Program-made: the position numbers and the translations under genes
Source: an uncultured Clostridia bacterium
Lineage (GTDB): Bacteria; Bacillota; Clostridia; Oscillospirales; CAG-272
NCBI GenBank assembly: GCA_947643245.1
Contig: CANRVI010000003.1
Coordinates: 1-41,062 of the forward strand
Length of the DNA stretch: 41,062 nt
Reading direction: 5' to 3'
Part shown: positions 23,228 to 35,240 of the stretch, one piece after another
Position numbering within the stretch: position 1 is the stretch's first letter
Layout of the letters: every line of letters begins with the position of its first letter
Notes under the pieces: generated by a model
What the model was told of the DNA's origin: nothing
The model's input: the letters and a program-made list of their open reading frames with translations, nothing else
Databases searched by the model: none

Positions 23228-24951
23228 GCCATCTCCTCCTCACTGCCAAACTGTGAACGGTATATCTCTTGATATACCTTGCAAGAATCCAGCAGATGTT
23301 TATGCGTTCCCTTGCCGGCAATAGTTCCATCATCCAAAACAAGAATCTGGTCCGAATGCATTACAGAAGAAGCCCGCTGGGAAACGATAAAAACAAGAGG
23401 CTTTGGAGAAAGAGTGGCGATAGCGGCGCGCAAGGCTGCTTCCGTAGCATGATCCAGCGCAGAAGCGCTGTCGTCTAAAATCAAAATTTCGGGGGAACGC
23501 ACCAAAGCCCGGGCAATGGTCAGCCGCTGGCGCTGACCACCAGAAAAGTTTCGGCCGCCCTGCTCCACCATAGCGTCCAGCCCTCCTTTATCCCGCACTA
23601 CTTGATCTGCCTGGGCAATCTCCAGAGCCTTCCAAATCGCAGCGTCGTCAGCCGCAGAATCACCCCACAGCATATTGTCGCGGATTGTACCGGAAAACAG
23701 CACCGCTTTTTGCGGTACTACCGCTATGCGCCTAAGGAGCTGCGCCCGGTCCCACGCGGCAGTGGCGATGCCGTTTATATATACCTTACCCTCTGTGGGA
23801 AGATAAAATCCAGGAATCAAATGCATCAGACTGGTTTTTCCGCTGCCGGTGCCGCCAATCACACCGACAGTCTCCCCCGGCGCCGCCGAAAAGGAAATAC
23901 GGGACAAGCTGTCCTCTCCCGCTCCGCTGTACCGCAGCGCCGCGTTTTCAAAGCGGACGCCGCTTTCGTCCACACCGGTTTGGCCACTGTCGGAGAGTGC
24001 CGGTACATCTGGCTGCACTGCAAGGGTCTCCTCTACACGGGCTGCACTAGCAAAAGATTTTGTGATCATAATGACAAGGTTGGCCATTTTCACCAGCTCC
24101 ACCAAGATCTGCGACATATAATTATACAGTGCAAGCACCGCACCAGTAGTGATAATACCTTTATTTACCTGGCCCGCACCCACCCACAGAAGTGCAATGA
24201 TTCCCAAATTGATTACCACATATGTAAGAGGATTCATCAAGGCTGAAATTCTTCCTACCGCCTTCTGCATGATCAGAAGAGCCTTGTTTTTTTCTTCAAA
24301 GTTTTTTTTCTCTCGATTTTCTGCACAGAATGCCCGAATCACTCTAGCGCCCCCAAGATTTTCCCGAGTAGCGCCAAGTACTCCCTCCAACCGACGCTGT
24401 ACCTTTTCATACAGGGGAATACTCGCCAAAATAATGGCAAACACTACGATACATAAAGCAGGGATCACCACTACAAATGTCACAGCGGAATGGGGATCCA
24501 CTACAAAAGCCAGCACTGCCGCACCAAATACAATAAAAGGGGAACGCAAAAATAGACGCAGCATCATATTGACGCCATTTTGCACCGTATTAATATCACT
24601 GGTCATTCGCGTGATCAGTGAAGAAGTTCCAAGAGTATCCAATTGAGAATAGGAAAGGCGCTGCACCCGCTCAAAAAGTGCATGGCGCAATTTTGTTGCA
24701 AAACCCACAGCAGCCACAGCAGAGAAATACTGCGCTGTGACAGAAAAGGCAAGTCCCGCAACAGCAAGCCCAACAAGCAGCAGACACTGGAGCAGCACGG
24801 ATTTCCAATCTCCGCTGCGAATGCCGCTGTCGATAATGTTGGCAACCACAAGGGGAACCGCCAGTTCAAATACTGCCTCGATCAATTTGAACAGCGGGCC
24901 CAGAATCGTCTCTTTTTCATACCCTTTTAAATATTTCAGCAATTTTCTCAT
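23224..24951 (-). CDS. ABC exporter half-transporter with degenerate catalytic site
   Basis: A 575-residue partner of the preceding protein, with the same domain order. Walker A is GGTGSGKTSL, the signature is a canonical FSGGQRQRL, but the residue after Walker B is Asp (ILILDDSASALD) in place of the catalytic Glu, and the switch position reads FIVSQRAS, Gln instead of His. These are the marks of the degenerate-site subunit of heterodimeric exporters such as TM287/288 and BmrCD. It is the first gene of the unit and is driven by the promoter at 25028-25056. Confidence 0.94.
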   Translation of the reverse strand: MRKLLKYLKGYEKETILGPLFKLIEAVFELAVPLVVANIIDSGIRSGDWKSVLLQCLLLVGLAVAGLAFSVTAQYFSAVAAVGFATKLRHALFERVQRLSYSQLDTLGTSSLITRMTSDINTVQNGVNMMLRLFLRSPFIVFGAAVLAFVVDPHSAVTFVVVIPALCIVVFAIILASIPLYEKVQRRLEGVLGATRENLGGARVIRAFCAENREKKNFEEKNKALLIMQKAVGRISALMNPLTYVVINLGIIALLWVGAGQVNKGIITTGAVLALYNYMSQILVELVKMANLVIMITKSFASAARVEETLAVQPDVPALSDSGQTGVDESGVRFENAALRYSGAGEDSLSRISFSAAPGETVGVIGGTGSGKTSLMHLIPGFYLPTEGKVYINGIATAAWDRAQLLRRIAVVPQKAVLFSGTIRDNMLWGDSAADDAAIWKALEIAQADQVVRDKGGLDAMVEQGGRNFSGGQRQRLTIARALVRSPEILILDDSASALDHATEAALRAAIATLSPKPLVFIVSQRASSVMHSDQILVLDDGTIAGKGTHKHLLDSCKVYQEIYRSQFGSEEEMA

Positions 24952-24988
24952 ACCCTACCCTGACCCATATGCAAAATTTACTTATACT

Positions 24989-25019
24989 GTACAAAAGCAT
25001 GGCGGCAACCATATTGTAC
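24989..25019. repeat. Inverted repeat in the 5' UTR of the ABC exporter operon
   Basis: GTACAA (24989-24994) and TTGTAC (25014-25019), with inner ATGG/CCAT also complementary. It lies just downstream of the promoter at the expected transcript start, a common position for a repressor site of MarR or TetR type. No such regulator gene is next to it. Confidence 0.4.
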
Positions 25020-25027
25020 TTTTTTTC

Positions 25028-25056
25028 ATTATAACCCTTCCTATTTTATAAGTCAA
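25028..25056 (-). promoter_or_regulatory. Sigma-A promoter of the ABC exporter operon
   Basis: Minus-strand TTGACT (25051-25056), 17 bp, TATAAT (25028-25033). Confidence 0.85.
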
Positions 25057-25069
25057 TGACCGCCACCTC

Positions 25070-25098
25070 TTGCAAATGGAGAAATTTTGCAGTATCAT
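25070..25098 (+). promoter_or_regulatory. Promoter of the YgjP-like gene, giving a possibly leaderless mRNA
   Basis: TTGCAA (25070-25075), 17 bp, TATCAT (25093-25098). Counting seven bases on from the -10 box the transcript would begin at 25105, which is the A of the ATG. Confidence 0.55.
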
Positions 25099-25104
25099 AT
25101 CCTT

Positions 25105-25659
25105 ATGAATATACAATATACACTGATTCGGACTAATCGAAAGTCCATCGGCATTCGGATCAGCGACACGGGAGAAGTGATTGTGCGCGCACCCCGGCAA
25201 ACACCGGTGGGAGAAATTGAAACGATCTTGCAGCAGCATGCAGCATGGATTGAAAAAAACAAGCAGCGGGCAGCGGATCGGAAGACGCGGCTTGGCAGTC
25301 TGAATGAGGAGCAGACGGAGCAGCTGAGGCAGCTGGCAAAAATTCGTCTTACAAAAAAGACGGAGTTTTTCGCTACCCGCATGGGATTGACTTATGAAAA
25401 AATATCTATCACCAGTGCAAAAAAACGACTTGGCTCCTGCAGTACCAGAGGCAGTATATGCTATTCTCTTTATCTGCTCCTATACCCGGATGCAGCAGTG
25501 GATTATGTAGTTGTGCACGAGCTGGCCCACCTGGTGGAGCCTAATCATTCTAAAAACTTTTACGCGGTTATCGACCGTTATCTTCCCGATTGGCAGGCAC
25601 GCAAAGCTCTGCTGCAGCCTGCGTATATGCGAAATCCCCTAGATGGGGAAGAATTTTAA
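25105..25659 (+). CDS. YgjP-like zinc metallopeptidase domain protein (M48-related, DUF45)
   Basis: A 184-residue cytoplasmic protein of the YgjP/SprT-like zincin group. It has the family opening (YTLIRTNRKSIGIRIS) and the middle SAKKRLGSCSTRGSICYSLYL. The active site is HELAHLVEPNHSKNF, with His138, Glu139, His142 and His148. Physiological substrate is unknown. The N-terminus at 25105 matches the family. A TTG at 25087 has GGAG 5 bases upstream and would add six residues, whereas ATG 25105 has no site of its own and sits at the predicted transcript start. It is divergent from the ABC exporter and converges with the V-ATPase operon. Confidence 0.9.
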   Translation: MNIQYTLIRTNRKSIGIRISDTGEVIVRAPRQTPVGEIETILQQHAAWIEKNKQRAADRKTRLGSLNEEQTEQLRQLAKIRLTKKTEFFATRMGLTYEKISITSAKKRLGSCSTRGSICYSLYLLLYPDAAVDYVVVHELAHLVEPNHSKNFYAVIDRYLPDWQARKALLQPAYMRNPLDGEEF

Positions 25660-25811
25660 TAGCTTGAATGCACAGGGGATTCCTTGACGCAAAAGCAGCT
25701 ATGCAAAGGCATCCATAAAATGACACCAGATTAAATAATATTAAACTACTGCCTATCAATCTTGATGGAACAATGTTGGTAGAAAGTACAGGTGAAATAT
25801 ACCACCGCCCA

Positions 25812-25850
25812 AACAATAAAGGGCACCCAATATGGGTGCCCTTTATTGTT
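25812..25850. terminator. Bidirectional terminator shared by the YgjP-like gene and the V-ATPase operon
   Basis: An 18-bp perfect stem, AACAATAAAGGGCACCCA (25812-25829) with its inverse (25833-25850), loop ATA, followed by a T-run on the plus strand. The stop codon of the V-ATPase D gene at 25852 abuts it. The stretch 25660-25811 holds no recognisable gene. Confidence 0.93.
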
Positions 25851-25851
25851 T

Positions 25852-26526
25852 TTATTCTTCAATATTCTTTGCAGCACGTCGCTCTTCTATCTGGGCACGG
25901 ATCATCATATCCTTCACCTTCATAAGTCTGGTCTGTGCACCGCGCTCATTTTCATCCAGCTTCATGGAAATTGTTTTTACGCCCGCCTCATACTGGGGAA
26001 TCATAATGTATTCAAATGCATTGACTCTACGGCGGGTCTTTTCTATCTCATCACACAAAAGCGTTGCCGTTTTTTCTAACTGTGCCAGCCGGACAAGCTG
26101 GGCAGACGTAGCGCAAATTTGTTCCACCGCCTCATCCAGTGCACCGGAAGTAAAGGCATATCCGTATCCTACACCGCCAGTGTCTGACGCTTTGATAGCC
26201 TCATACTGAAATACTGGTACATACACGCTCATAATATTTTTTTGCTTGACCAAAAGCTCTCCCTGCATACCCGGCAGCATCAGTGCTTCCTTCATCATAC
26301 GAGGATCCGTCAGCGCCGCAGCTGATGCAAAACTGGAATATACGCTCCCAAGCTGCTGACACAGCGCCTCACGCAGAGCTTTCGCCTCCCGTACTACATC
26401 TAAAAACTGGCGCATCAGCTCATCCCGTTTATCTTTAAGAAGCTTATGTCCTCGTCTGGCTGTAACCAGGCGTGCCTTTAGCTTTTTCAATTCCATTCTG
26501 GTGGGGTTCACTTTTATCTCCGCCAT
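25852..26526 (-). CDS. ntpD: V-type ATPase subunit D (central rotor stalk)
   Basis: A 224-residue coiled-coil rotor subunit that fits inside the A3B3 ring. It is recognised by the N-terminal VNPTRMELKKLKARLVTARRGHKLLKDKRDEL and the C-terminal helix ending in RRVNAFEYIMIPQYEAGVKTISMKLDE, both strongly conserved. It is the last gene of the operon, 45 bases after subunit B. GGAGGG lies 12 bases before the ATG. Confidence 0.97.
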   Translation of the reverse strand: MAEIKVNPTRMELKKLKARLVTARRGHKLLKDKRDELMRQFLDVVREAKALREALCQQLGSVYSSFASAAALTDPRMMKEALMLPGMQGELLVKQKNIMSVYVPVFQYEAIKASDTGGVGYGYAFTSGALDEAVEQICATSAQLVRLAQLEKTATLLCDEIEKTRRRVNAFEYIMIPQYEAGVKTISMKLDENERGAQTRLMKVKDMMIRAQIEERRAAKNIEE

Positions 26527-26571
26527 ATGCTGCGTACTCCCTCCCCCGTCGTTTTATTCTTCTACCGGCCA

Positions 26572-27942
26572 CTACTTATCCAAAAGCTGAGGCTTGATCC
26601 GTTTCATTTCGCTCCTTGGAAGAATCCGCAGAAGCGACCACCCCAAATCCAATGTTTCCTCAATAGTGCGGTCTTCGTAAAATCCTTGGTTAATATACTG
26701 TTTTTCAAATGCATCGGAAAATTTTGCGTACAATCGTTCCACCGGTGTCAGCGCAGCTTCTCCCAGTACCACCATCAGTTCCTTTGCATCTTTTCCTCTG
26801 GCATAGCTAAAAAATAGCTGGTTCATCGTGTCTGCGTGGTCTTCTCTGGTTTTCCCAGCCCCGATGCCTTTGTCTTTCAATCTAGAAAGAGAGGGGAGCA
26901 CATCTACCGGCGGCAAATACCCCTTGCGGTACATTTCTCTAGACAAAATAATTTGTCCCTCTGTTATATATCCTGTGAGATCCGGAATAGGATGGGTTTT
27001 GTCATCTTCCGGCATGGTTAGAATAGGGATCATTGTAATCGACCCCTCGCTGCCCATTTTCCGTCCCGCCCGCTCGTACATTGTTGCAAGGTCTGTATAT
27101 AAATATCCCGGATACCCTCGTCGTCCCGGCACCTCTTTTCGGGCAGCAGATACTTCCCGTAAGGCCTCCGCATAGTTGGTAATATCGGTAATGATCACCA
27201 GCACGTGCATGTCACAGGTATACGCAAGGTATTCCGCCGCAGTAAGCGCCATTCTAGGTGCGGTAATCCGCTCAATAGCCGGGTCGGAAGCAAGGTTGAT
27301 AAACAGTACAGTACGGTCCATCGCACCTGTTTTCTTGAGATCGGAAATAAAAAAATCTGCTTCTTCAAAGGTAATGCCTACAGCGGCAAAAACCACAGCA
27401 AATTTGGAGTCGTCTGTCACTCCGCCGGTACGCACCTTAGCCTGGCGGGTAATCTGGGCAGCCAGATTGGCGTGGGGCAGCCCAGATCCCGAAAAAATGG
27501 GCAGCTTTTGTCCCCGTACCAGAGTATTCAGCCCATCGATTGTAGAAATCCCCGTCTGAATGAATTCAGACGGGTACCGGCGCGCAGCAGGATTCATTGG
27601 CGTGCCGTTTACATCCGGTGTTGCCTCCGGCAAAATTTTCGGACCGCCGTCGATGGGTTCACCCATACCAGAGAACACCCGCCCCAACATATCTCGTGAT
27701 ACAGGAAGCTGTACACCATGCCCTAGAAAACGAACCTTAGAAGTTGCCAAGTTGATCCCCGCAGCATTTTCAAACAGCTGGACCAGTACGTTAGAGCCGT
27801 TAATCTCTAAAACCCGACACCGGCGCACCTCGCCGTTGGGCAGTTCAATCTCCCCTAATTCATCGTATTTTACCCCGTCAACCTTTTTTACCAGCATCAA
27901 TGGGCCGGCTATTTCTTCAATGGTTTTATATTCACGGATCAT
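26572..27942 (-). CDS. ntpB: V-type ATPase subunit B (non-catalytic)
   Basis: A 456-residue regulatory subunit of the A3B3 head. It has the opening [28 protein letters not shown], the [13 protein letters not shown] region where the P-loop is degenerate as usual for B, and [50 protein letters not shown] further on. The start is ATG at 27942 with GGGAG 8 bases upstream; it overlaps the end of the A gene by 11 bp, so the two are translationally coupled. Confidence 0.97.
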   Translation of the reverse strand: MIREYKTIEEIAGPLMLVKKVDGVKYDELGEIELPNGEVRRCRVLEINGSNVLVQLFENAAGINLATSKVRFLGHGVQLPVSRDMLGRVFSGMGEPIDGGPKILPEATPDVNGTPMNPAARRYPSEFIQTGISTIDGLNTLVRGQKLPIFSGSGLPHANLAAQITRQAKVRTGGVTDDSKFAVVFAAVGITFEEADFFISDLKKTGAMDRTVLFINLASDPAIERITAPRMALTAAEYLAYTCDMHVLVIITDITNYAEALREVSAARKEVPGRRGYPGYLYTDLATMYERAGRKMGSEGSITMIPILTMPEDDKTHPIPDLTGYITEGQIILSREMYRKGYLPPVDVLPSLSRLKDKGIGAGKTREDHADTMNQLFFSYARGKDAKELMVVLGEAALTPVERLYAKFSDAFEKQYINQGFYEDRTIEETLDLGWSLLRILPRSEMKRIKPQLLDK

Positions 27943-29716
27943 TCTCGTCGCTCCCTTCTCCGCTTTGCACAAGAGCATCTATTTGCCGGTCGATTTCCAC
28001 CTGAATTTGAGCATACGCCTCTTTGAATTGGTCGGCAGAAACAGCCTTGGCACGCCCAATCTGCTCCCGCACCGGCAACTCGGAAATTTTTTGAATATCC
28101 ACACCTTTATCAATTGCTGCTGCAGCCTTTTCTCCAAAATACAAGATCAAAAAAGCGAGCGCGTACTGCTGTTGCATCGGCGTATAAGAATCTGTATCGG
28201 AAAAGGCGTTTTGCTGGAGATAATCCTCACGAATGCTTTGCGCCACTTCCAATGTCAGGCGATCCTGGGGAGAAAGCGCGTCTATACCTACCAGCTTTAC
28301 AATCTCATCTAATTCCGACTCCGCCTGCAGCAGCCGGGAAATTTCGCTTGACTGCGCCGTCCAATGATGATGAACATTCTCCGAGAACCATTCTTCCAGG
28401 CGATCTTTATATAGAGAATAAGAGCTAAGCCAGTTAATCGCTGGAAAATGACGCCGATATGCAAGGCTGGCATCCAATCCCCAAAATACCTTCACAATCC
28501 GCAGCGTCGCCTGAGAGACGGGCTCGGATATATCGCCGCCGGGAGGAGATACCGCCCCAATAGCGGAAAGAGAGCCTCTGCGTCTATCACTACCAATACA
28601 TACCACGTCTCCTGCACGCTCGTAAAACTGGGACAGCCGGGAAGTAAGGTACGCTGGATATCCCTCGTCACCAGGCATTTCCTCCAAACGCCCGGACATC
28701 TCTCGCAGCGCCTCCGCCCAGCGAGAGGTGGAGTCGGCGATAACCGCTACAGAATAGCCCATATCCCGAAAATATTCTGCAATTGTGATTCCTGTATATA
28801 TCGATGCCTCTCTGGCTGCCACTGGCATATCAGATGTATTTTCAATGAGTACCGTACGCTTCATTAAGGACTCGCCGCTTCTGGGGTCGGTAATTTCCGG
28901 GAATTCGCCCAGCACGTCTGTCATTTCGTTACCCCGCTCACCACAGCCGATGTATACCACCAAGTCCACATTACTCCATTTGGCAAGCTGATGCTGCACT
29001 ACAGTTTTTCCACTGCCGAATGGTCCCGGCACACAGGCGGTTCCTCCTTTTGCAATAGGAAATAGCGTGTCAACGATACGCTGCCCCGTCACCATCGGTT
29101 CTCTGGGCGGCAGTTTTTCCAAATAAGGCCGCGCACGACGTACCGGCCATTTCTGCATCAATGTGAGAGAGCGTTCTCCGTTTTCTGTTTCCAAAATACC
29201 GATCTGATCTGTCACGGTATACTCCCCAGAAAAGAGTTCCCGAACAGTACCGCCTCCACCAATGGGAACCATAATCTTATGGCGTATTACTTCCGTTTCA
29301 TCCACATATCCCAGAACATCCCCCGAAGTTACCTGCGAGCCTGCTTTTACCTGGGCATGAAATTTCCATTTTTTCTCCCGATCCAGGGAAGGCACCGAAA
29401 CACCCCGCGTAATGTTAGAACCATACAGCTCCCGCATTTTTTCAAGAGGGCGCTGGATCCCGTCATAAATATTTGTGACAATTCCCGGCCCCAGCTCTAC
29501 AGACAACGGCGCTCCAGTAGATACTACACGCTCGCCCCTGCCGATTCCTGCTGTTTCCTCATATACCTGAATGGAAGCTCGGTCTCCATGAATTTCTATA
29601 ATTTCGCCAATTAGCTGGTGCTTTCCAACATGGACCACATCAAACATGTTGGCATCCCGCATTCCCTCTGCAATGACCAGTGGGCCGGATATTTTTACGA
29701 TTTTCCCTTCCGTCAT
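27932..29716 (-). CDS. ntpA: V-type ATPase subunit A (catalytic)
   Basis: The catalytic subunit, 594 residues. Walker A is [17 protein letters not shown], in the middle third. The bulge or non-homologous insertion that sets it apart from F-type beta is present ([27 protein letters not shown] region). Further motifs are [13 protein letters not shown] and [17 protein letters not shown]. The start is taken at 29716 ([14 protein letters not shown]), 8 bases after GAGG; ATG 29722 is only two codons longer. Confidence 0.97.
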   Translation of the reverse strand: MTEGKIVKISGPLVIAEGMRDANMFDVVHVGKHQLIGEIIEIHGDRASIQVYEETAGIGRGERVVSTGAPLSVELGPGIVTNIYDGIQRPLEKMRELYGSNITRGVSVPSLDREKKWKFHAQVKAGSQVTSGDVLGYVDETEVIRHKIMVPIGGGGTVRELFSGEYTVTDQIGILETENGERSLTLMQKWPVRRARPYLEKLPPREPMVTGQRIVDTLFPIAKGGTACVPGPFGSGKTVVQHQLAKWSNVDLVVYIGCGERGNEMTDVLGEFPEITDPRSGESLMKRTVLIENTSDMPVAAREASIYTGITIAEYFRDMGYSVAVIADSTSRWAEALREMSGRLEEMPGDEGYPAYLTSRLSQFYERAGDVVCIGSDRRRGSLSAIGAVSPPGGDISEPVSQATLRIVKVFWGLDASLAYRRHFPAINWLSSYSLYKDRLEEWFSENVHHHWTAQSSEISRLLQAESELDEIVKLVGIDALSPQDRLTLEVAQSIREDYLQQNAFSDTDSYTPMQQQYALAFLILYFGEKAAAAIDKGVDIQKISELPVREQIGRAKAVSADQFKEAYAQIQVEIDRQIDALVQSGEGSDENDP

Positions 29717-29734
29717 ACGCATGACCTCTGTTTC

Positions 29735-30046
29735 TTAATCTTTGAAAATAATGTCAGCCCCCACAGCCCGTTCCACCGCACGTTTCAGTTGGGCTGTTCC
29801 ATAGCCGCTGTCCAAATCCGGCAAAGTAACAATTGCCGGCAAGGTACCTTCCGACAGACGTGCAATTTCTTCTTCAATCTCTCCGGCCAGTGGCGCCGTA
29901 ATATAGAGGATTACACAGTTCTCTCCCTTTGCCCTTTTCAAAGCCGCCAGTGCCTCGCGGGGGGTTTCGGCATCATAAACGGTAAAGCCTGCTGCCATAA
30001 AGCATAGCACCTGGTCTCTGGGACCAATCACACCGATCTTATACAT
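29735..30046 (-). CDS. ntpG: V-type ATPase subunit F (central stalk; NtpG in Enterococcus naming)
   Basis: A 103-residue small Rossmann-like subunit that binds subunit D in the rotor. It is recognised by KIGVIGPRDQVLCFMAAGFTV at the N-terminus, ENCVILYITAPLAGEI and LPAIVTLPDL. It overlaps the end of the C gene by 8 bp and precedes A by 18 bases. The position between C and A is the one held by NtpG in E. hirae. Confidence 0.95.
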   Translation of the reverse strand: MYKIGVIGPRDQVLCFMAAGFTVYDAETPREALAALKRAKGENCVILYITAPLAGEIEEEIARLSEGTLPAIVTLPDLDSGYGTAQLKRAVERAVGADIIFKD

Positions 30047-31031
30047 TTACTTCACGCAGCCTTTCCCGAATTGTATCTGCACTACTACCGGATTCCAATA
30101 TGGCGGCAATCATTCGTCCATTGGCGAGTTCCGCCTCGCGAATCAACAAATATCGAACAGCGACTTCCGGGCCAAATGGCTTAAACCTATAGGGTTGGCA
30201 TGCCAGCAGCACAGCTTCATCAAAAAGCTTTTCTATACCGGATAAATCCGCAGCAGACACTGCACGACGTACCGCATCCTTTACATAGCAATCTCCAATT
30301 CGCTCGCTAATCTGTTCTAAATGCGCAAAATTTTCTTCCTCTCCAAGCAGCATTGAAAGAGCAACCTGTCCACCAGGAACGAATACGCGAGCCATAAGAG
30401 AACGTCCCGCTTCCACGGGAAGACCGCCCAAGCGAATACGCAGACAGGCTAAAATATTGGCAAAATCCGCACGCATACAAACAATTTGCCTGATCAGCGG
30501 CACGCCCTCCGCTGCAGCTTTTTCTGCCATATCTGCAAAACATGCCCGATCCAGCAGTAAATCAATGCAGCGCGCCTCTCCTGTTTTACTATACTCATGC
30601 CGCGCCGTCCAGGCAGCGACAGCCATTGCAGGCGGAAGATCCGGCAGCATATCACGCTGCAAATATTCCTGCATCTGCTGCGCAGGTACCGTGCCGCAGA
30701 TATAAAATTCGTTAAAGGAACGAATCTCTTGAACTGCACATTTAATGGCAATTTTTATATTTGTACAATCGTATTTATACAACAGGGGATAATACACAGC
30801 AAAATTTGGAACTGCGCTGCGCACTTTTTCCACTGCATCATTAAAGGCTGCATCAAAAATCATTTTTTCCGTTGCCGGAACAGAAACACGAAATAACTCC
30901 GACACAACTTGATACAACTGTCCAGCTGAAGGTGCCTCTAGCATCCGCGCCATACGCGCAGATACATTCCCGGCCCCCTCGCTGGCCCGCAGAAAGGATG
31001 AGGAAAACAGATATTCTTTGTCAGGGATCAT
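30039..31031 (-). CDS. ntpC: V-type ATPase subunit C (d-type rotor adaptor)
   Basis: A 330-residue all-helical subunit that couples the membrane K ring to the D/F shaft. Family features are KYDCTNIKIAIKCAVQ, the IRQIVCMRADFANILACLRIR segment and the C-terminal PFGPEVAVRYLLIREAELANGRMIA. GGAAAGGA lies 10 bases before ATG 31031. Confidence 0.95.
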   Translation of the reverse strand: MIPDKEYLFSSSFLRASEGAGNVSARMARMLEAPSAGQLYQVVSELFRVSVPATEKMIFDAAFNDAVEKVRSAVPNFAVYYPLLYKYDCTNIKIAIKCAVQEIRSFNEFYICGTVPAQQMQEYLQRDMLPDLPPAMAVAAWTARHEYSKTGEARCIDLLLDRACFADMAEKAAAEGVPLIRQIVCMRADFANILACLRIRLGGLPVEAGRSLMARVFVPGGQVALSMLLGEEENFAHLEQISERIGDCYVKDAVRRAVSAADLSGIEKLFDEAVLLACQPYRFKPFGPEVAVRYLLIREAELANGRMIAAILESGSSADTIRERLREVNV

Positions 31032-31064
31032 AGCTGCACAGTCCTTTCCTTGGTTTTTTTATAT

Positions 31065-31742
31065 TTATCCATTCTCCTGTGTCGGGAACAAAATATTTAT
31101 TACCACATGTTCCATTTGTTCCCGAACACTGCCGATTACCGCCTCCACAGAACAATTGGATTCAATATCGCCATAGCGCAATATCAACCCGCCCTGGATA
31201 GGCGCTATATCCTCGGCAAGTGTAAAATCTACTTTTTCAAAAGTAGAAGAAATCCGTTTTAAAAAGTTTTTGGCCTCCTTGATCACAAGCGGCCCCAATT
31301 CCTGATCCGCCTCGCACAACAACAGTTCAAAATTTGTACTGTCCACCTCTTCCTCACCATATGTTTCCTGCAGGTGCTTTACTCTCTCCAATCGCTCTGC
31401 AGCAGAATCCGCCAGCAAATGAGCCAAAAACAGACAGTACTCCTCGCGAGGCAGCTCATATAAGTATTTTCCCGCCTCTGAAAAAGCTTTTGTCAGTATA
31501 CCTACCTTAGCGGCAAGCAAAATTTCCCGTTTTTTCATATCGGCGGTGGAATCTGCCCGCGATTTCGCAGCGTCCTTTTCACGCTCTATTCGATCCCGTG
31601 CTGCTTCCACAATCCCAGCGGCACGCTGTATAGACTCTTTTTCAATTTGTTCGCATTCTTGCTGGGCAGCTTTCCATATCTCCTGGGCTTCATCCTGAGC
31701 CTGGGAAAGGATTTTGTCCAAAATTTTATCTAAATTATGCAT
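31065..31742 (-). CDS. ntpE: V-type ATPase subunit E (peripheral stalk)
   Basis: A 225-residue peripheral stalk protein. The N-terminal half is a long charged coiled coil (KILDKILSQAQDEAQEIWKAAQQE to about residue 85). The C-terminal globular part ends in PIQGGLILRYGDIESNCSVEAVIGSVREQ, a typical E motif. It pairs with the small G/H-type protein encoded first in the operon. Confidence 0.95.
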   Translation of the reverse strand: MHNLDKILDKILSQAQDEAQEIWKAAQQECEQIEKESIQRAAGIVEAARDRIEREKDAAKSRADSTADMKKREILLAAKVGILTKAFSEAGKYLYELPREEYCLFLAHLLADSAAERLERVKHLQETYGEEEVDSTNFELLLCEADQELGPLVIKEAKNFLKRISSTFEKVDFTLAEDIAPIQGGLILRYGDIESNCSVEAVIGSVREQMEHVVINILFPTQENG

Positions 31743-31808
31743 CCGTCGTCCATGCCTTTCTATGCTTTCACCTCAAGTTCAGAGGCAAAGGCGTCACATT
31801 TGAATATC

Positions 31809-34250
<2,442 letters not shown>

Positions 34251-34260
<10 letters not shown>

Positions 34261-34571
34261 TTCTTAAAAATCTCCCGAATAATTTCGTTGACAGCGGCTT
34301 TCATATTCTCGTCAGCAGCCGCAACCATTCTCTTTGCCTGTACACGTGCTTCTTCACGGCTAGAATCAATGCGTATATTATAATTTTTTTTGTTTTCGGC
34401 CTCCGCATCTACGGCAATCTGATGCGCTTGCAACTGCGCCGCTTCTATTCTCTTGGAAGCTGCGGTTCTTGCTGCCGCAACGGAGGCAGCAGCCTGACGC
34501 CTGAAATCCGCTGTAATTTCCTGCGCACGCACTTCTGTGTCTTTAATTTTTTCTATCACTTCATTTCTCAC
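34251..34571 (-). CDS. ntpF: V-type ATPase peripheral-stalk subunit G/H (NtpF in Enterococcus naming)
   Basis: A 106-residue, almost entirely coiled-coil protein (MRNEVIEKIKDTEVRAQEI, then Ala-rich heptads, ending in EIIREIFKKWQ). It forms the heterodimeric peripheral stalk with subunit E. It is the first gene of the nine-gene operon; the whole order F-I-K-E-C-G-A-B-D is that of the E. hirae ntp operon without its H and J genes. Confidence 0.9.
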
Positions 34572-34646
34572 AGCGTTTCACTCCTGCTCCGCTTTGCGGT
34601 GCCACTACAGGCATTTTTAGCTATCCAGCAAAGCTTGTCTGTATTA

Positions 34647-34675
34647 ATCGTACCACAGCAATTGGAAAATTGCAA
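34647..34675 (-). promoter_or_regulatory. Likely promoter of the V-ATPase operon
   Basis: Minus-strand TTGCAA (34670-34675), 17 bp, TACGAT (34647-34652). The leader to the first start codon is about 70 bases. The -10 box is not perfect, so certainty is moderate. Confidence 0.55.
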
Positions 34676-34722
34676 CAAATAAAACAACACTTCACAAGAT
34701 TTTTACATGCATTTTACATAAA

Positions 34723-35118
34723 TCATTTTGTTCGCACTGTCGTTTTAGTCTTTTTACGCTTTCGTATTTTAGGATGCACATCCTGCTGTAAATCCAGAAC
34801 ACCGTCTCGCCACTTATGCTCTATACGAGCACTCCCTACAGAGCGGCCGCGAATTCGCAGGCGCAGGTAAATTTCCACGTCAAAGCCATCCATCGTTTCG
34901 GCAATTCGATAATCCACATAATATTTACCGCCCGCGGGAAAAGTATCCGCGTGACAGTATTCTAATACGCAATCCTTCATATATTCATAGAAAGCGGTCA
35001 TTCGCTGGGCATCGCCCCGTTCCCGCTTGCAGATTTTATCTGTACCCTCTCCGGGGACAAAGGCGGGATAACGCATCATAGCGCCCGCTTCCACACACTG
35101 TTTTGGTTCGGTCCTCAT
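34723..35118 (-). CDS. Conserved-looking hypothetical protein, 131 aa
   Basis: I do not recognise this protein. From ATG 35118 it starts MRTEPKQCVEAGAMMRYP, has mixed alpha/beta character with the strands YYVDYRIAE and DVEIYLRLRIRG, and ends in a very basic tail (KIRKRKKTKTTVRTK), which may contact nucleic acid or membrane. There is no signal peptide or membrane helix. In-frame GTG starts at 35172 and 35130 exist; GAAAGG lies 13 bases before ATG 35118, a weak site. It stands alone between the V-ATPase promoter and the GH20 terminator. A function is not proposed. Confidence 0.6.
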   Translation of the reverse strand: MRTEPKQCVEAGAMMRYPAFVPGEGTDKICKRERGDAQRMTAFYEYMKDCVLEYCHADTFPAGGKYYVDYRIAETMDGFDVEIYLRLRIRGRSVGSARIEHKWRDGVLDLQQDVHPKIRKRKKTKTTVRTK

Positions 35119-35138
35119 AGCAACGACCACGCCTTTCT

Positions 35139-35240
35139 TTAAATTTGTGACAGTTTCAAAGTATTGAAACACGTCCTATTCAGACGCGGGGCACAAATTG
35201 GGTCTGAAAGCAGCCAAAGTTTCCTTTTGTCTTCCTTCAT
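35139..35240 (-). CDS. Possible 33-aa small ORF upstream of the hypothetical gene
   Basis: GGAGG lies 12 bases before ATG 35240, and the ORF (start MKEDKRKLWLLSDP) ends 20 bases before ATG 35118 of the hypothetical gene. Its start codon lies next to one arm of an 8-bp perfect inverted repeat (GTCTGAAA 35202-35209, TTTCAGAC 35241-35248), so its initiation could be controlled by a hairpin. The sequence is not like a known leader peptide. It may be chance. The rest of 35249-35377 shows nothing firm. Confidence 0.25.
   Translation of the reverse strand: MKEDKRKLWLLSDPICAPRLNRTCFNTLKLSQI

Noticed and set aside
25660-25811. Possible gene remnant behind the YgjP-like gene
   Set aside because: A short open stretch (INLDGTMLVESTGEIYHRP) runs into the terminator, but it has no start, no ribosome site and no family that I can name.
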